A stretch of 64,000 bases of DNA from CBDDGJ01 sp965199285 (GCA_965199285.1 OZ240687.1:682001-746000), one strand, 5' to 3'. Shown: positions 1 to 8,909, numbered from the stretch's first letter. Numbers and translations are program-made. The notes: generated by a model from the sequence alone, not told the origin.

Positions 1-1
1 A

Positions 2-487
2 CTAATTATTACAAGCCTTGCACTGCTTTTCCTGTCGTTAGTTGTGAAATGGGCACATATACGAATAATGGTCATTCCTTTATTTATTTTTCATAATACC
101 ATCTCATCACTTTCTCAACCGCATGATCTAGGGGCGTGGCAACAGCAACAGCCCACGCAATGTAGTGATTTGGAGAGCATTTATGATCATAAATATAATA
201 GTTTTGGGCTCATATCTTTTAGTCGGGTTTTAAAAGAAAGAACATTGATCACAAATTATCCTTTTAATATCAGTTTAGTAGTTGATTTCTATGATACAGA
301 ATTTTTAGATAGTTTAGCTGAAAATGGTGGATTTTTAAGTAAATTACCTGAAGAAGACATCAAAAAGTTCAAAAAATTTGACATTATTTTGGTCGAAGAT
401 TTTCCCAAACCATTTCCAGAGCAGGATGGTCTTTTGCACAATCATGAGCAGTGTAGTGCTATTTTATCTTCTGCGATTAAGGATTAG
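2..487 (+). CDS. C-terminal part of an unidentified membrane protein, cut by the window edge
   Basis: The reading frame is open from the first complete codon of the window, so the 5' end lies outside it. The visible start encodes a hydrophobic helix (LIITSLALLFLSLVV), followed by about 135 mostly soluble residues ending in SAILSSAIKD. A GTG at 44 could be read as a start, but it would cut the helix away, so I treat it as internal. A last transmembrane helix followed by a polar tail is what one expects at the end of a polytopic protein such as a sugar-transfer or polymer-assembly membrane enzyme. No diagnostic motif is visible and I do not recognise the family. The next gene is convergent. Confidence 0.5.
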   Translation, partial: LIITSLALLFLSLVVKWAHIRIMVIPLFIFHNTISSLSQPHDLGAWQQQQPTQCSDLESIYDHKYNSFGLISFSRVLKERTLITNYPFNISLVVDFYDTEFLDSLAENGGFLSKLPEEDIKKFKKFDIILVEDFPKPFPEQDGLLHNHEQCSAILSSAIKD

Positions 488-564
488 CGTCACTTATATT
501 CGTTCGCTTCAGATAATTTTGCAAAATGACGTGAACTCCTATTATCCTCCATTCATAATCGCGT

Positions 565-1431
565 CTATCGCTGCAATATTGTCGTCATATTATCGCCTGC
601 ATAATGGGGATATAATCCGCGCATATCGAAACCATCCCATATTTTATCTTGCAGTGCGGCAAGTTTTTTTGTGGCATAGGGGTAGTCTATATAAGCCCCA
701 AATTTTAAAAACTTTTCCTCCTCTTTTTGGTGCGTGATCATAAGTTTAATCCGTAAACCCAAACGCTTTGCTAATGCGAGCATAGATAAAGGCGTGAAGA
801 AGTGAAGGTGTTCAGGGTAGACGGCATCATTAATCGGAGCGTCAAAATCCCCTAATTTGAAAACCGGAAATGAAGGGTGAGTCAGATAAAAAATCCCCCC
901 TTTCTTTAGCAGTCCTTTTAATTCCTTCATTGTTGTAATTGGACATATTGTATGCTCCAAACTATGAGATAATCTTATGACATCAAATTTTTGATCGAGC
1001 TCTGATAATTGCTCCGGTGAGATGACACAACCATTTTCCGACAGGTTTTGCCCTGCATTCAAAACATACTCATCATAATCAACCCCAACCGCATATTCGC
1101 AACCTCCTTTAATCGCTTCTTCGATAAAAACCGGATAGCTACATCCATAATCCATTATACTTATTGATCTGCGACCAGGAAATAAGTCTAAAAGTTCCTC
1201 ATAATGTGACTTATAATATTCCCGATTGTCTTGTTGAATTTGAAATTGGCTTACATTATCTTTGTATGTCTGCGTATAATGGTTTACTATTTTTTCTAAA
1301 TTTGGAACATCCTCAAAAAACATATGCCGACAATTTTCGCAAATTAAAATATTGCGGTCATTTTCTTGCGTATGAAATCTGTATTCTGATTCACATATTG
1401 GACATTTTTTGGTCATTGTTGTCTTTCCCAT
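565..1431 (-). CDS. Class I SAM-dependent methyltransferase with N-terminal zinc ribbon
   Basis: The 288-residue protein starts with two CxxC pairs (C10/C13 and C31/C34), typical of the small zinc ribbon in front of many sugar- or lipid-modifying methyltransferases. A Rossmann-type SAM domain follows, with motif I DYGCSYP (94-100), an acidic strand end GVDYDEY near 118 and HSLEH at 156-160, the pattern of the Methyltransf_23 group. It probably methylates a sugar or a sugar-linked intermediate in the surface-polysaccharide locus; the acceptor cannot be read from sequence. It lies 32 bp behind the epimerase gene on the same strand, so the two probably share a transcript. A second in-frame ATG at 1416, with GGGAAAG ahead of it, is an equally good start. 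Confidence 0.75.
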   Translation of the reverse strand: MGKTTMTKKCPICESEYRFHTQENDRNILICENCRHMFFEDVPNLEKIVNHYTQTYKDNVSQFQIQQDNREYYKSHYEELLDLFPGRRSISIMDYGCSYPVFIEEAIKGGCEYAVGVDYDEYVLNAGQNLSENGCVISPEQLSELDQKFDVIRLSHSLEHTICPITTMKELKGLLKKGGIFYLTHPSFPVFKLGDFDAPINDAVYPEHLHFFTPLSMLALAKRLGLRIKLMITHQKEEEKFLKFGAYIDYPYATKKLAALQDKIWDGFDMRGLYPHYAGDNMTTILQR

Positions 1432-1463
1432 ATTATAATCGAAGTTTAAGTTAGTATATATGT

Positions 1464-2402
1464 CTAAACATTACCATACTGGGTGTTTTTGAGCATGCTA
1501 TAGCCTTTCACCAGATCAGCAATGCCGCGTTTGAGCGAAAAAGCCGGCGTAAAGCCGGTTGCTTCTATTTTTTTATTGGAGACAATATAATTTCTTTGGT
1601 CAGGGTCTTTGCCAATCTGCTCTTCAACAAAAACAAATTCTGGAACCTGTTTTTGAATCTCGAGACATAATTCTTTTTTTGAAACATTGGCATCAGACAG
1701 CCCGACATTATATATCTGCCCTTTCATATGCTCATAATTTTGCAAAGCATGTTGAAAGGCGCGCGATACATCCCGCACATGAATATAATTGCGTTTGAAA
1801 TGGCTCTCAAACAGCACCACAAAACGGTCATGCACAGCGCGATAGGTAAAATCATTCACCAGCAAATCAATTCGCATGCGCGGGGACATGCCAAACACAG
1901 TGGCGAGGCGGAAGCTTATCGCATTTTCATGTGCCATCAGCCGCTTTTCGATTTCGACTTTTTCGATTGCATATTGTGAGATAGGATTGAGCGGCGATGT
2001 TTCATCGCAATAATTATCTTTGTCGCCCGTGCCATAAGCGCTATTTGTGGTTGGCATTAGCACGATTTGGTCTTTCGATAATAAATCGAGCATCATTAAA
2101 ATCGCATCATGATTAACACTTGTCGCGCCAACCGGGTCTTGGCTGCAAATCGGCGCGCCGACCAATGCGGCCAGCGGAATCACAATATCGGCTTTTTCTA
2201 ACAAGGGCGCGATAACATCTTTTATCCGAATGTCGCCTTTGACAATCGAAAAATTGGGATGATAGGTGACATGATTAAGGCTGGCTTGCTTATAGAGAAA
2301 ATTATCGAGAACGGTGACATGATAGCCCGCCTCCAATAAATCTGGCACCATGATAGAACCCAAATAGCCCGCTCCGCCTGTTACAAGAATGTTTTGTGCC
2401 AC
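1464..2402 (-). CDS. NAD(P)-dependent nucleotide-sugar epimerase/dehydratase (extended SDR)
   Basis: The 312-residue extended short-chain dehydrogenase has the NAD(P)-binding loop TGGAGYLG at 8-15, a Ser-Ala-Tyr segment near 121 and the catalytic Y144-x3-K148 (YAIEK). Length and motifs match sugar-nucleotide epimerases and dehydratases; the exact sugar is unknown. It starts with GTG, preceded by a strong GAGGAG ribosome-binding site. A sigma70-like promoter lies just upstream, divergent from the lhgO promoter, and the methyltransferase gene follows downstream. Role inferred: making or reshaping an activated sugar for surface glycans. Confidence 0.8.
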   Translation of the reverse strand: MAQNILVTGGAGYLGSIMVPDLLEAGYHVTVLDNFLYKQASLNHVTYHPNFSIVKGDIRIKDVIAPLLEKADIVIPLAALVGAPICSQDPVGATSVNHDAILMMLDLLSKDQIVLMPTTNSAYGTGDKDNYCDETSPLNPISQYAIEKVEIEKRLMAHENAISFRLATVFGMSPRMRIDLLVNDFTYRAVHDRFVVLFESHFKRNYIHVRDVSRAFQHALQNYEHMKGQIYNVGLSDANVSKKELCLEIQKQVPEFVFVEEQIGKDPDQRNYIVSNKKIEATGFTPAFSLKRGIADLVKGYSMLKNTQYGNV

Positions 2403-2428
2403 GATTTTCTCCTCTTCCTCTATTGCCG

Positions 2429-2457
2429 TTTGTATGGAGACAGAGGCTTAAAGTCAA
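2429..2457 (-). promoter_or_regulatory. Promoter for the epimerase-methyltransferase pair
   Basis: On the minus strand a TTGACT -35 box (2452-2457) and a TACAAA -10 box (2429-2434) are 17 bp apart. This would start transcription near 2422, about 20 nt before the GTG start. It stands back to back with the lhgO promoter in a 132-bp divergent gap. Prediction from sequence only. Confidence 0.45.
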
Positions 2458-2484
2458 GAAGGTTTTCATATTTGCCCCTTGTAA

Positions 2485-2513
2485 TTGACTTAAATTTGAA
2501 ACTTCGATATGAC
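2485..2513 (+). promoter_or_regulatory. Promoter for the lhgO-gmhB-SDR-glycosyltransferase run
   Basis: TTGACT (2485-2490) and TATGAC (2508-2513) are separated by exactly 17 bp. The predicted start near 2520 leaves a very short leader that still contains AAGGGA ahead of the ATG at 2535. Confidence 0.5.
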
Positions 2514-2534
2514 AGCAGACATTAAGGGAATAAA

Positions 2535-3734
2535 ATGACATATCAGTTTGATTTTGTGATTGTCGGGGCGGGAATTGTCGGTCTAACCATTGCTCGCGAA
2601 TTGCGGCAGCGTTATCAAAATGCGACAATCGCAATTATTGAAAAAGAAAACCACATTGGCGCACATGCAAGCGGCCGCAATAGCGGGGTTTTGCATTGCG
2701 GCATTTATTATGGCAGTGAAACCTTAAAGGCGCGCTTATGTGCTGATGGCGCAGCGGCGATGATTGATTTTGCGCGTGCCGAAGGCATAGCGGTTGAACA
2801 ATCTGGCAAGCTGATTGCGGTTAGCGATGAAAGTCAATTACCCGTGATTGATGATTTGCTGGTCAATGCGAAAGAAAATAATATTAAGGCAGAGCTGGTG
2901 GATGCAAAGCAGATAAACAATATTGAACCGCATGCTGTATCAGATTTTAGCGGTATTTATTGCCCCTCCACAGCGGTGATTGACTCTGCTGCCGTCTTAG
3001 AAAAATTAACCGCGCAGCTTATCGCGCTCAATGTCACATTTCTGTTTAATCGCTTTGTGAAGCAAAAGCGCGCGGATAATATAATACAAACCAATAAGGG
3101 CGATATTGGCTTTGGGTTTTTGTTTAATTGTGCCGGCGCTTATACGGATAAGATCGCAAAAACATTCGACTGCGGGCGGGACTATGCGCTGATGCCGTTT
3201 AAGGGGATTTATTGGAAACTCACAAAGGCAGCAGAGCATAAGGTGCGGGCAAACATATATCCGGTTCCCGATATTTCAATGCCGTTTCTTGGCGTGCATT
3301 TAACCCGCAATATTAAGGGTGAGGTATATGTTGGCCCAACCGCAATTCCTGCCTTTGGGCGCGAGAATTATGGGCTTGTCACAGGGATTGATGTTTTTGA
3401 ATCACTTGAACTCTTGCCGCAAATTATCTCTATGTATTATCATAATCAGAATAATTTCCGTAAATTAGCCCATAGTGAAATGAAAAAATATCTGAAATCG
3501 GTTTTCCTGCGCGCGGGGCAAAAGCTGGTGCCAAGCCTGCACGCTGATGATTTGCAAGCCAGCGCAAAAGCTGGTATTCGTCCGCAGCTTGTGAATATAA
3601 AAACCAAAAAGCTGGAAATGGATTATATTCTTGAAACGGCAGATAATAGTATTCATGTCTTAAATGCGATTTCACCCGCCTTTACGTGTTCGCTCGCATT
3701 TGCCAAAATGATTGTCGATAAAGCCATAAAATAG
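2535..3734 (+). CDS. lhgO: FAD-dependent oxidoreductase, L-2-hydroxyglutarate oxidase family
   Basis: The 399-residue protein belongs to the DAO-fold FAD oxidoreductases. It has the dinucleotide motif VGAGIVG at 11-17, an acidic strand end (IIEKE), the SGRNSGVLHCGIYY segment typical of LhgO/YgaF and a C-terminal FAD contact region (LNAISPAFTCSLAFAK). The family oxidises L-2-hydroxyglutarate to 2-oxoglutarate and passes electrons to the quinone pool at the membrane. Placement at the head of a sugar-gene run is unusual for a central-metabolism repair enzyme, so a related hydroxy-acid or sugar-acid substrate is possible. The start is supported by AAGGGA. The gene ends directly against the next start codon. 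Confidence 0.75.
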   Translation: MTYQFDFVIVGAGIVGLTIARELRQRYQNATIAIIEKENHIGAHASGRNSGVLHCGIYYGSETLKARLCADGAAAMIDFARAEGIAVEQSGKLIAVSDESQLPVIDDLLVNAKENNIKAELVDAKQINNIEPHAVSDFSGIYCPSTAVIDSAAVLEKLTAQLIALNVTFLFNRFVKQKRADNIIQTNKGDIGFGFLFNCAGAYTDKIAKTFDCGRDYALMPFKGIYWKLTKAAEHKVRANIYPVPDISMPFLGVHLTRNIKGEVYVGPTAIPAFGRENYGLVTGIDVFESLELLPQIISMYYHNQNNFRKLAHSEMKKYLKSVFLRAGQKLVPSLHADDLQASAKAGIRPQLVNIKTKKLEMDYILETADNSIHVLNAISPAFTCSLAFAKMIVDKAIK

Positions 3735-4379
3735 GTGAGGATTTTGCTTTATAGATTACATAATCAACCAGAAGAAAAAGCCCGCCAAGCTCTGTTTTTA
3801 GACCGTGATGGGACAATTAATATTGAGAAAAATTATCTCTATCGACAAGAGGATTGGGAATGGATTAAGGGCGCGCCGGCAGCGATTAAAAAAGCCCGTG
3901 ATGCAGGATATCTGATTGTCGTCATTAGCAATCAAGCAGGGATTGCGCGGGGTAAATATGGCCAAGAAGATGTGCAGATATTGCATGAATTTGTGCAGCA
4001 GGAATTAGCACGGATAGATACACAGATTGATGGGTTTTTTTATTGTCCGCATCATCCTGATTTTACGGGGGCATGTGAATGCCGCAAACCATCACCTTAT
4101 ATGGTAGAGGAAGCGGCTAAATTGCTCAATATCGATATTGCCTCATCTTGGCTGATTGGCGATAAAAAAATTGATGTCGAGGCAGGCCATGCGGCTGGCA
4201 CGCGTGCTATGCTTGTGTTAACGGGCTATGGCAAAGAAGAAAGATATGAGGCTGAGGTTCCGATATGTGATGATGTGGTCGCAGGCATTAACCTTATCCT
4301 TGAAAAAAGTGATGATTTCGCGTCTGATATGCTAGATAGGCCTGATATGCTAGATAGGCCTGATATGCTAGATAAGTAA
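3735..4379 (+). CDS. gmhB: HAD phosphatase, GmhB-like (heptose 1,7-bisphosphate 7-phosphatase family)
   Basis: The HAD motifs are all present: DRDGT (23-27, nucleophile Asp and general-acid Asp), VISNQ, the lysine in CRKPSPYM, and GDKKIDVEAG with the metal-binding acids. A zinc-loop signature CPHHPDFTGACEC marks the GmhB / histidinol-phosphatase-like subgroup. GmhB removes the 7-phosphate in ADP-heptose synthesis for LPS core; relatives act on GDP-heptose precursors in S-layer or capsule pathways. The start is a GTG with no gap after the lhgO stop, implying translational coupling. The C-terminus ends in an odd repeated hexapeptide (DMLDRP, nearly three copies) that lies outside the HAD fold. 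Confidence 0.75.
   Translation: MRILLYRLHNQPEEKARQALFLDRDGTINIEKNYLYRQEDWEWIKGAPAAIKKARDAGYLIVVISNQAGIARGKYGQEDVQILHEFVQQELARIDTQIDGFFYCPHHPDFTGACECRKPSPYMVEEAAKLLNIDIASSWLIGDKKIDVEAGHAAGTRAMLVLTGYGKEERYEAEVPICDDVVAGINLILEKSDDFASDMLDRPDMLDRPDMLDK
4326..4376 (+). repeat. 18-bp tandem repeat, 2.8 copies, in frame at the end of gmhB
   Basis: The unit GATATGCTAGATAGGCCT begins at 4326, 4344 and 4362; the third copy is cut by the stop codon. It encodes DMLDRP twice and DMLDK once. The copies are identical, so the expansion is recent. Confidence 0.85.
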
Positions 4380-4404
4380 GATAGACTTTCACCATGAGGT
4401 AGAC

Positions 4405-5172
4405 ATGTTTTTTATTATAGGCGGAAACGGATTTGTGGGCAGTGCTTTTGCCCGCTATTGCAAGATAAATAAGTTGGCGTATCAAATTATCACGCGTGAG
4501 AATTATGCTGATTATGTTGGGCAAAGCTGTGATGTGCTTATTAATGCAAATGGCAATTCAAAAAAATTCTTGGGCGCGGATGACCCCAAGCGGGAGTTTC
4601 TTGAAAGCGTTGTCAGCGTCCGCAATAGTCTGGTTGATTTTAAGTTTAAGAGATATATCTTTCTGTCAACAAGTGATATTTATCCAGATTGTTCTTCCTC
4701 TGCGCTGACAGATGAAGCGATTCGCCCGAATATTGCGGCGCAAAGCCCTTATGGGTTTCATAAATATATTGCCGAACAATGTGTGCAGCATAGCGCTGAT
4801 GAGTGGCTTATTTTGCGTCAGGGTGGATTTGTCGGCGCGGGGCTAAAGAAAAATGCTGTATTTGATGCGCTTTATGGTGAAAAATTATGGGTACATGCTG
4901 ATAGTCGGTTTCAATTTATTAATACAGATGAGTCGGCAGCGTGCATCATGCAGCTTATTCAACAAGGTGTATCAAAAGAGGTTTTTAATGTCACCGCACA
5001 AGGAACAATTTCGGCACGCGATATTATGGCTATGGCAGGAAGATCTATCCCCTATAATGAAGCGGCAAGCCCGGTGGTTTATGAAATTTCAACCGCAAAA
5101 ATTGCACAATATATAGATTTGCCAGATAGTTATGAAACAGTAGCGGAATTTATAAAATCCATAAAAGCGTAA
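4405..5172 (+). CDS. NAD-dependent epimerase/dehydratase family protein (SDR)
   Basis: The 255-residue protein has GGNGFVG at 6-12 for NAD(P) binding, LSTSD (87-91) supplying the catalytic Ser/Thr, and Y116-x3-K120 (YGFHK). It is shorter than most extended SDRs (about 300-330), mainly in the C-terminal substrate domain. The start is supported by a GAGGTAG site. It is the third gene of the lhgO-gmhB run and probably reduces or epimerises a nucleotide sugar used by the glycosyltransferases downstream. The specific activity is not readable. Confidence 0.7.
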   Translation: MFFIIGGNGFVGSAFARYCKINKLAYQIITRENYADYVGQSCDVLINANGNSKKFLGADDPKREFLESVVSVRNSLVDFKFKRYIFLSTSDIYPDCSSSALTDEAIRPNIAAQSPYGFHKYIAEQCVQHSADEWLILRQGGFVGAGLKKNAVFDALYGEKLWVHADSRFQFINTDESAACIMQLIQQGVSKEVFNVTAQGTISARDIMAMAGRSIPYNEAASPVVYEISTAKIAQYIDLPDSYETVAEFIKSIKA

Positions 5173-5232
5173 ATATTATCCATAGTATTTATCTTCTGAC
5201 TATGATAGTGATTGTATGAAAATGGGGAATTC

Positions 5233-7275
5233 ATGAAAAAATTCATTCTTATTGACCAGTCAATCAAGGACTCTCAAGGGCATCATCTCGAATATGCTTT
5301 ACGTGTTTTGCGGGCGGCGAAAGAGCAGGGGTATTATACGGTTTTAGGGGTTAATAAAAAGTCTGAGGATATAAAAAGTGAATATATTGATGCGGTAGAA
5401 AAGAGATTCACATATACATTTTGGGAAAATTTTTCTGAAACACGCATAAGTGATAAACTCAAAACCCCAATTTTATTTCCCAAAAAATTGGTTAATAAAT
5501 TAATACAACGCTTTATGGTCTGGGCGGTGTCAACACCGCTTGCAACAGCATATCTAGTGGCATATGATCAGCCATTTATGCGTGGCTTAGGGGTTATGTC
5601 ACACCGGAAATGGGGTATAAATTCTTCTGTCTTCATAATTACTTTGGGATATGCTATTCGCAGAGCAATTGATTTTTTACAAGTCATTCGTAGTTCTCGT
5701 CATACGATTAGAGAATTTTCTTTTAAACATCCAAGAAGGTGGGTTTGGTTTTTGTTTAATCTGATATTAAGCCCAATATATTTGATTATTCTGTTTTTCT
5801 TTACCCTCTTTAAATTCTCTTTGATTGGTTTTTCTGTTTTTTTAAAAATTCTAAAGCTATGTCTAACAATTATCGGCGCAAAATTTCAAGTCGGAAAATA
5901 TGAAAAACAGTTTGGTGCTGATGTCTCACGCTTTGTCAAACGAGTAAATGCGTCAGAAGGTGATATTGTTTTTGTGCCAACTTTAGGTGTGGTCGAAACA
6001 GTAGGGGTTGTTTTCGAAATGCCAAAGTTGAAGAAAATGGGATTATCTTGGCATTTTCTTTTCCGTCGGAATATTTTTAATGGCCGAGAACCACAATATA
6101 ATGATCAGATCGCAAGTAATATAGAGACCGCCAATGCCCTTGAATTATCAAAATACGCGATTAGAGTGCATGGTGCGCATATTTATTTTTACACAGATAC
6201 GGATGCGCTTACAATTCAATATAATAAAATAAGCGGTGTTAAATTTACCACTCTTCCTATCCCCAGTGAAAATACAGCTGCAAAAATAGAGAAGGATAAG
6301 ACAGCGGTTTTGAACATTTCTTATATTGGTGATGCACGAGATGAGAAGGGTTATCATAAGCTGCCAAAACTTGTTGGAGATTTACGAGCCACGCAATTAA
6401 CTGAAGATAAGATTCACTTTCATTTGCAGAGTAATTTTAATGTTAAAGGGGGAGAAACAAATTCGGCGCTTGCGAAGGCCATGTTACGGGGCGAAAATCG
6501 GGATTATGTATCTCTTCCCGAAGGGCCATTTGATAGTGAGACATATGATGAACTGATTCATCAAACCGACATTATGCTTATTCCTTATAGTGGCGAAAAT
6601 TATTATGCCCGCAGCTCTGGTGTTTTTTCTGAATCTTTAGCGGCGGGAATTCCTTTTGTTGCGACCGATAAAACCTGGATGTCGCAGGAGGCTTTGTCAC
6701 TAAATCAGGCTTATTATGAAAGTTTGAAAATTCATGAAAATCCATCTTATAAACCGATTAAACTTCTTCTCAATGAAGAACGACGATTAAACGGATATGG
6801 GGCGCAAGAGCATATCTGGCTGTTATTTGAAATTGACCAAGATCGTCCATTGCCAGGGCATTATCTTAATATTGGCTGGCAACGTCCAAAGAGCCGTCAT
6901 AAAGCGCTTAAAACGGTTTTCTCAGCTGGGCAGCGGCTTTTATTTTTTAATGAAACAGCGATTGATTTACGTCTCCCTAAGGCTTATGGACTTGCGTGCA
7001 TACCAAATATATCGGGTATAACTATCTCTGCATATATAGATGGTTTGGCTGCAACACATAAGACCAATCTACAGATAAAAGTATCTATTTTGGATATGCC
7101 ATTCGAGACCCCTTTATTTATAGGCGGCGCTTTTTATACAGATGAAAATGATTTTTCTCATGCAGTTTATGAAGTAATTCGCAAATATGATCATTATAAA
7201 AGATCTGCCGCAGATTTGCAAAAGCAGTGGAACTCTTTCCATAATATGAATGTTTTTTTGGAAAAGATGAAATAA
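5233..7275 (+). CDS. Large GT-B glycosyltransferase with membrane insert and an extra C-terminal domain
   Basis: I prefer the ATG at 5233 (GGGGA site just upstream; 680 residues) over an in-frame TTG at 5212. Residues 1-60 look like the first Rossmann half of a GT-B enzyme. Residues about 85-215 are basic and hydrophobic, with two strong membrane helices around 170-215 and a weaker one near 130-150. The GT-B fold resumes after 225. The second Rossmann half has ISYIGDARDEKGYHKLP (362-378) and YARSSGVFSESLAAGIPFVA (458-477), the GT4-type donor-binding pattern. Residues about 490-625 do not look like a glycosyltransferase and are strand-rich, after which a terminal amphipathic helix (640-680) resembles the usual GT4 end. 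It probably adds sugars to a lipid-linked glycan at the inner membrane. Confidence 0.65.
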   Translation: MKKFILIDQSIKDSQGHHLEYALRVLRAAKEQGYYTVLGVNKKSEDIKSEYIDAVEKRFTYTFWENFSETRISDKLKTPILFPKKLVNKLIQRFMVWAVSTPLATAYLVAYDQPFMRGLGVMSHRKWGINSSVFIITLGYAIRRAIDFLQVIRSSRHTIREFSFKHPRRWVWFLFNLILSPIYLIILFFFTLFKFSLIGFSVFLKILKLCLTIIGAKFQVGKYEKQFGADVSRFVKRVNASEGDIVFVPTLGVVETVGVVFEMPKLKKMGLSWHFLFRRNIFNGREPQYNDQIASNIETANALELSKYAIRVHGAHIYFYTDTDALTIQYNKISGVKFTTLPIPSENTAAKIEKDKTAVLNISYIGDARDEKGYHKLPKLVGDLRATQLTEDKIHFHLQSNFNVKGGETNSALAKAMLRGENRDYVSLPEGPFDSETYDELIHQTDIMLIPYSGENYYARSSGVFSESLAAGIPFVATDKTWMSQEALSLNQAYYESLKIHENPSYKPIKLLLNEERRLNGYGAQEHIWLLFEIDQDRPLPGHYLNIGWQRPKSRHKALKTVFSAGQRLLFFNETAIDLRLPKAYGLACIPNISGITISAYIDGLAATHKTNLQIKVSILDMPFETPLFIGGAFYTDENDFSHAVYEVIRKYDHYKRSAADLQKQWNSFHNMNVFLEKMK

Positions 7276-7276
7276 A

Positions 7277-8410
7277 ATGACAGCTAATATTATAACCATA
7301 TCTGATGTCGTTTTGGGTTATGGCTCTCCACAAATCCATAAATTTACGGAAAGTCTATGTGAATATCTAGGTTATGAAGGGTTGATTTTACAGCCTATGG
7401 TGCCTGAACGCCCGTTTGTTAATGTTGAATTAGAATATTCTGAAGTACAAACAATCGTTACTTTAGAACACCCTTATTGGCCTTTGGGCAGGACGCACCA
7501 TTTGAAAATTGCTGCAAATATAATAAATGAATTAAAACCTGAGATTATCGTTTTTACGAATTACAATATGTTAGCTGCGGTAGATTATATTAATTATAAA
7601 CCGGATAAAATTATTCACTTGGTGCTAGAAGATTTTGAGCACATGTTGATTGAGAATTCATATTCAAAAATTCACGAGCTTCGTTTTAACCATTATAAAG
7701 ATAGAATAGATATTTGGATATTTCCGGAGAGTAATCGGGCGGAATTTGATGTTGATGCGCTCTCGATAAAAAGTGAACGTGTTTTTATATTCTATAATGT
7801 ATCTGATATTGTCGAAGCAGAGGTGAAAGAAAAAAATAATAAGATTGTTTATGCCGGAACCCTTGATACGAAAACGTCTATAGGGAAATATATTTTTGAT
7901 TCTGAAATGAAAGACTTCCCTATAGATGTCTATGGTGATTTGATTGGACTGGAAGATTCCAAGGATTATATGCAAAACCGTATTGATCATCTGCAAAATT
8001 TGGGGGATAGAAATAAGGTTAACTGGTTTGGGCAGGTGCCCGCGAATATATTAAATGCTGCCTTACCAAATTATGCTTTCTCGCTTGTTTTTTGGTTACC
8101 TCATCGTCACGCTCTGCTAAATGCAGCACCTAATAAGTTTTTCCAGGCGATTAGTTTAGGGGTGCCGGTTATTGCGGCTCCGCATCCACAATGTAAAGAA
8201 CTGATTGAGCGGTATGAATGCGGTATTGTGCTGAATGGGTGGGAAAAAGAAGACCTAATCCATGGATTAGAAGACGCTACGGCTTTGATGGGTACGGCTG
8301 ATTATGAAACAATGGTCGATAATTGTAAATATGCAACGGAAGTAGAGCTATCATGGGATATTCAGATACAGAAATTCTTCCGAAGGTTTGATTTTACACA
8401 TAAAGCTTGA
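7277..8410 (+). CDS. GT-B family glycosyltransferase
   Basis: The 377-residue protein starts one base after the stop of the preceding glycosyltransferase (TAA-A-ATG), so the two are translationally coupled. The C-terminal half carries KIVYAGTLDTK, a VNWFGQVP strand-loop and PNKFFQAISLGVPVIA, the conserved donor-sugar helix of GT4-like enzymes. The N-terminal half is variable, as expected for the acceptor domain. No signal peptide or membrane helix is visible, so it is probably cytoplasmic or peripheral. Donor and acceptor are unknown. The gene is followed by an AT-rich stretch and an IS remnant that ends the cluster on this side. Confidence 0.7.
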   Translation: MTANIITISDVVLGYGSPQIHKFTESLCEYLGYEGLILQPMVPERPFVNVELEYSEVQTIVTLEHPYWPLGRTHHLKIAANIINELKPEIIVFTNYNMLAAVDYINYKPDKIIHLVLEDFEHMLIENSYSKIHELRFNHYKDRIDIWIFPESNRAEFDVDALSIKSERVFIFYNVSDIVEAEVKEKNNKIVYAGTLDTKTSIGKYIFDSEMKDFPIDVYGDLIGLEDSKDYMQNRIDHLQNLGDRNKVNWFGQVPANILNAALPNYAFSLVFWLPHRHALLNAAPNKFFQAISLGVPVIAAPHPQCKELIERYECGIVLNGWEKEDLIHGLEDATALMGTADYETMVDNCKYATEVELSWDIQIQKFFRRFDFTHKA

Positions 8411-8511
8411 GTTTGTTCTGTTTTTTTATAGAATTGTTAGAGATTAATCTGATAGACGATTATATTTTTTATGCTTTGGGCGTAATCTGAGAAATCCTCT
8501 TGTAAAACTGG

Positions 8512-8814
8512 TCAACTCCCATTTGTGAGTCCGGGTTGAAAGTGAATCCTTTCATAGGGTATTTGCATAGATAAAGGCTCTGGAGCGTAAGCGGAAGAGG
8601 CTTTATCTATGTGCGTGATTGGCACGGGTGGTCTGTAGCCCAGTGAGCTATGAGGTCTGATGTGATTGTAGTGATGTCTCCATAGTTCAATGATAATTTG
8701 TGCCTCTTTGAGCGTATAAAAAACCTCACCATTGAGCAGCTCATCGCGTAGTCTGCCGTTAAAGATTTCATTATAGCCATTCTCCCAAGGACTGGCGAGC
8801 ATTCTCTGCTTCAA
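8512..8814 (-). pseudogene. C-terminal fragment of IS3-family OrfB transposase
   Basis: The 100-residue fragment contains SPWENGYNEIFNGRLRDELL and HHYNHIRPHSSLGYRPP, the end of the DDE integrase core of IS3-family OrfB. The last catalytic glutamate region is present, but the two preceding catalytic aspartates and the whole N-terminal part are missing, so it cannot be active. The ATG at 8814 is internal and lies close to the deletion junction with the orfA scrap. The frame reads through the inverted repeat and stops just outside it. Confidence 0.85.
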
Positions 8815-8909
8815 GCTGTTTGAGACGCTTGGCCTGACTTACCATTTGTTTCCTCCATAATTGATTATCCACTTAGCGCTAACAGATTCACTCTAAAAGC
8901 GGACTCAAT
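8524..8909 (-). mobile_element. Deleted IS3-family insertion sequence remnant with both ends
   Basis: Imperfect terminal inverted repeats are visible: TGAGTCCGGGTTGAAAGTGA from 8526, and on the other strand TGAGTCCGCTTTTAGAGTGA from 8907 inward, both continuing as ATC. Between them, reading on the minus strand, lies a short scrap of orfA (WRKQMVSQAKRLKQLEAEN, about 8857-8800) joined directly to the last third of orfB. The usual element is roughly 1.2-1.4 kb and this one about 0.38 kb, so most of both frames is gone. No target-site duplication is evident. The exact outer ends are approximate. Confidence 0.75.

Noticed and set aside
378..737. A 119-codon plus-strand frame between the first gene and the methyltransferase
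   Set aside because: It overlaps two better-supported frames, lacks a start signal and resembles nothing.
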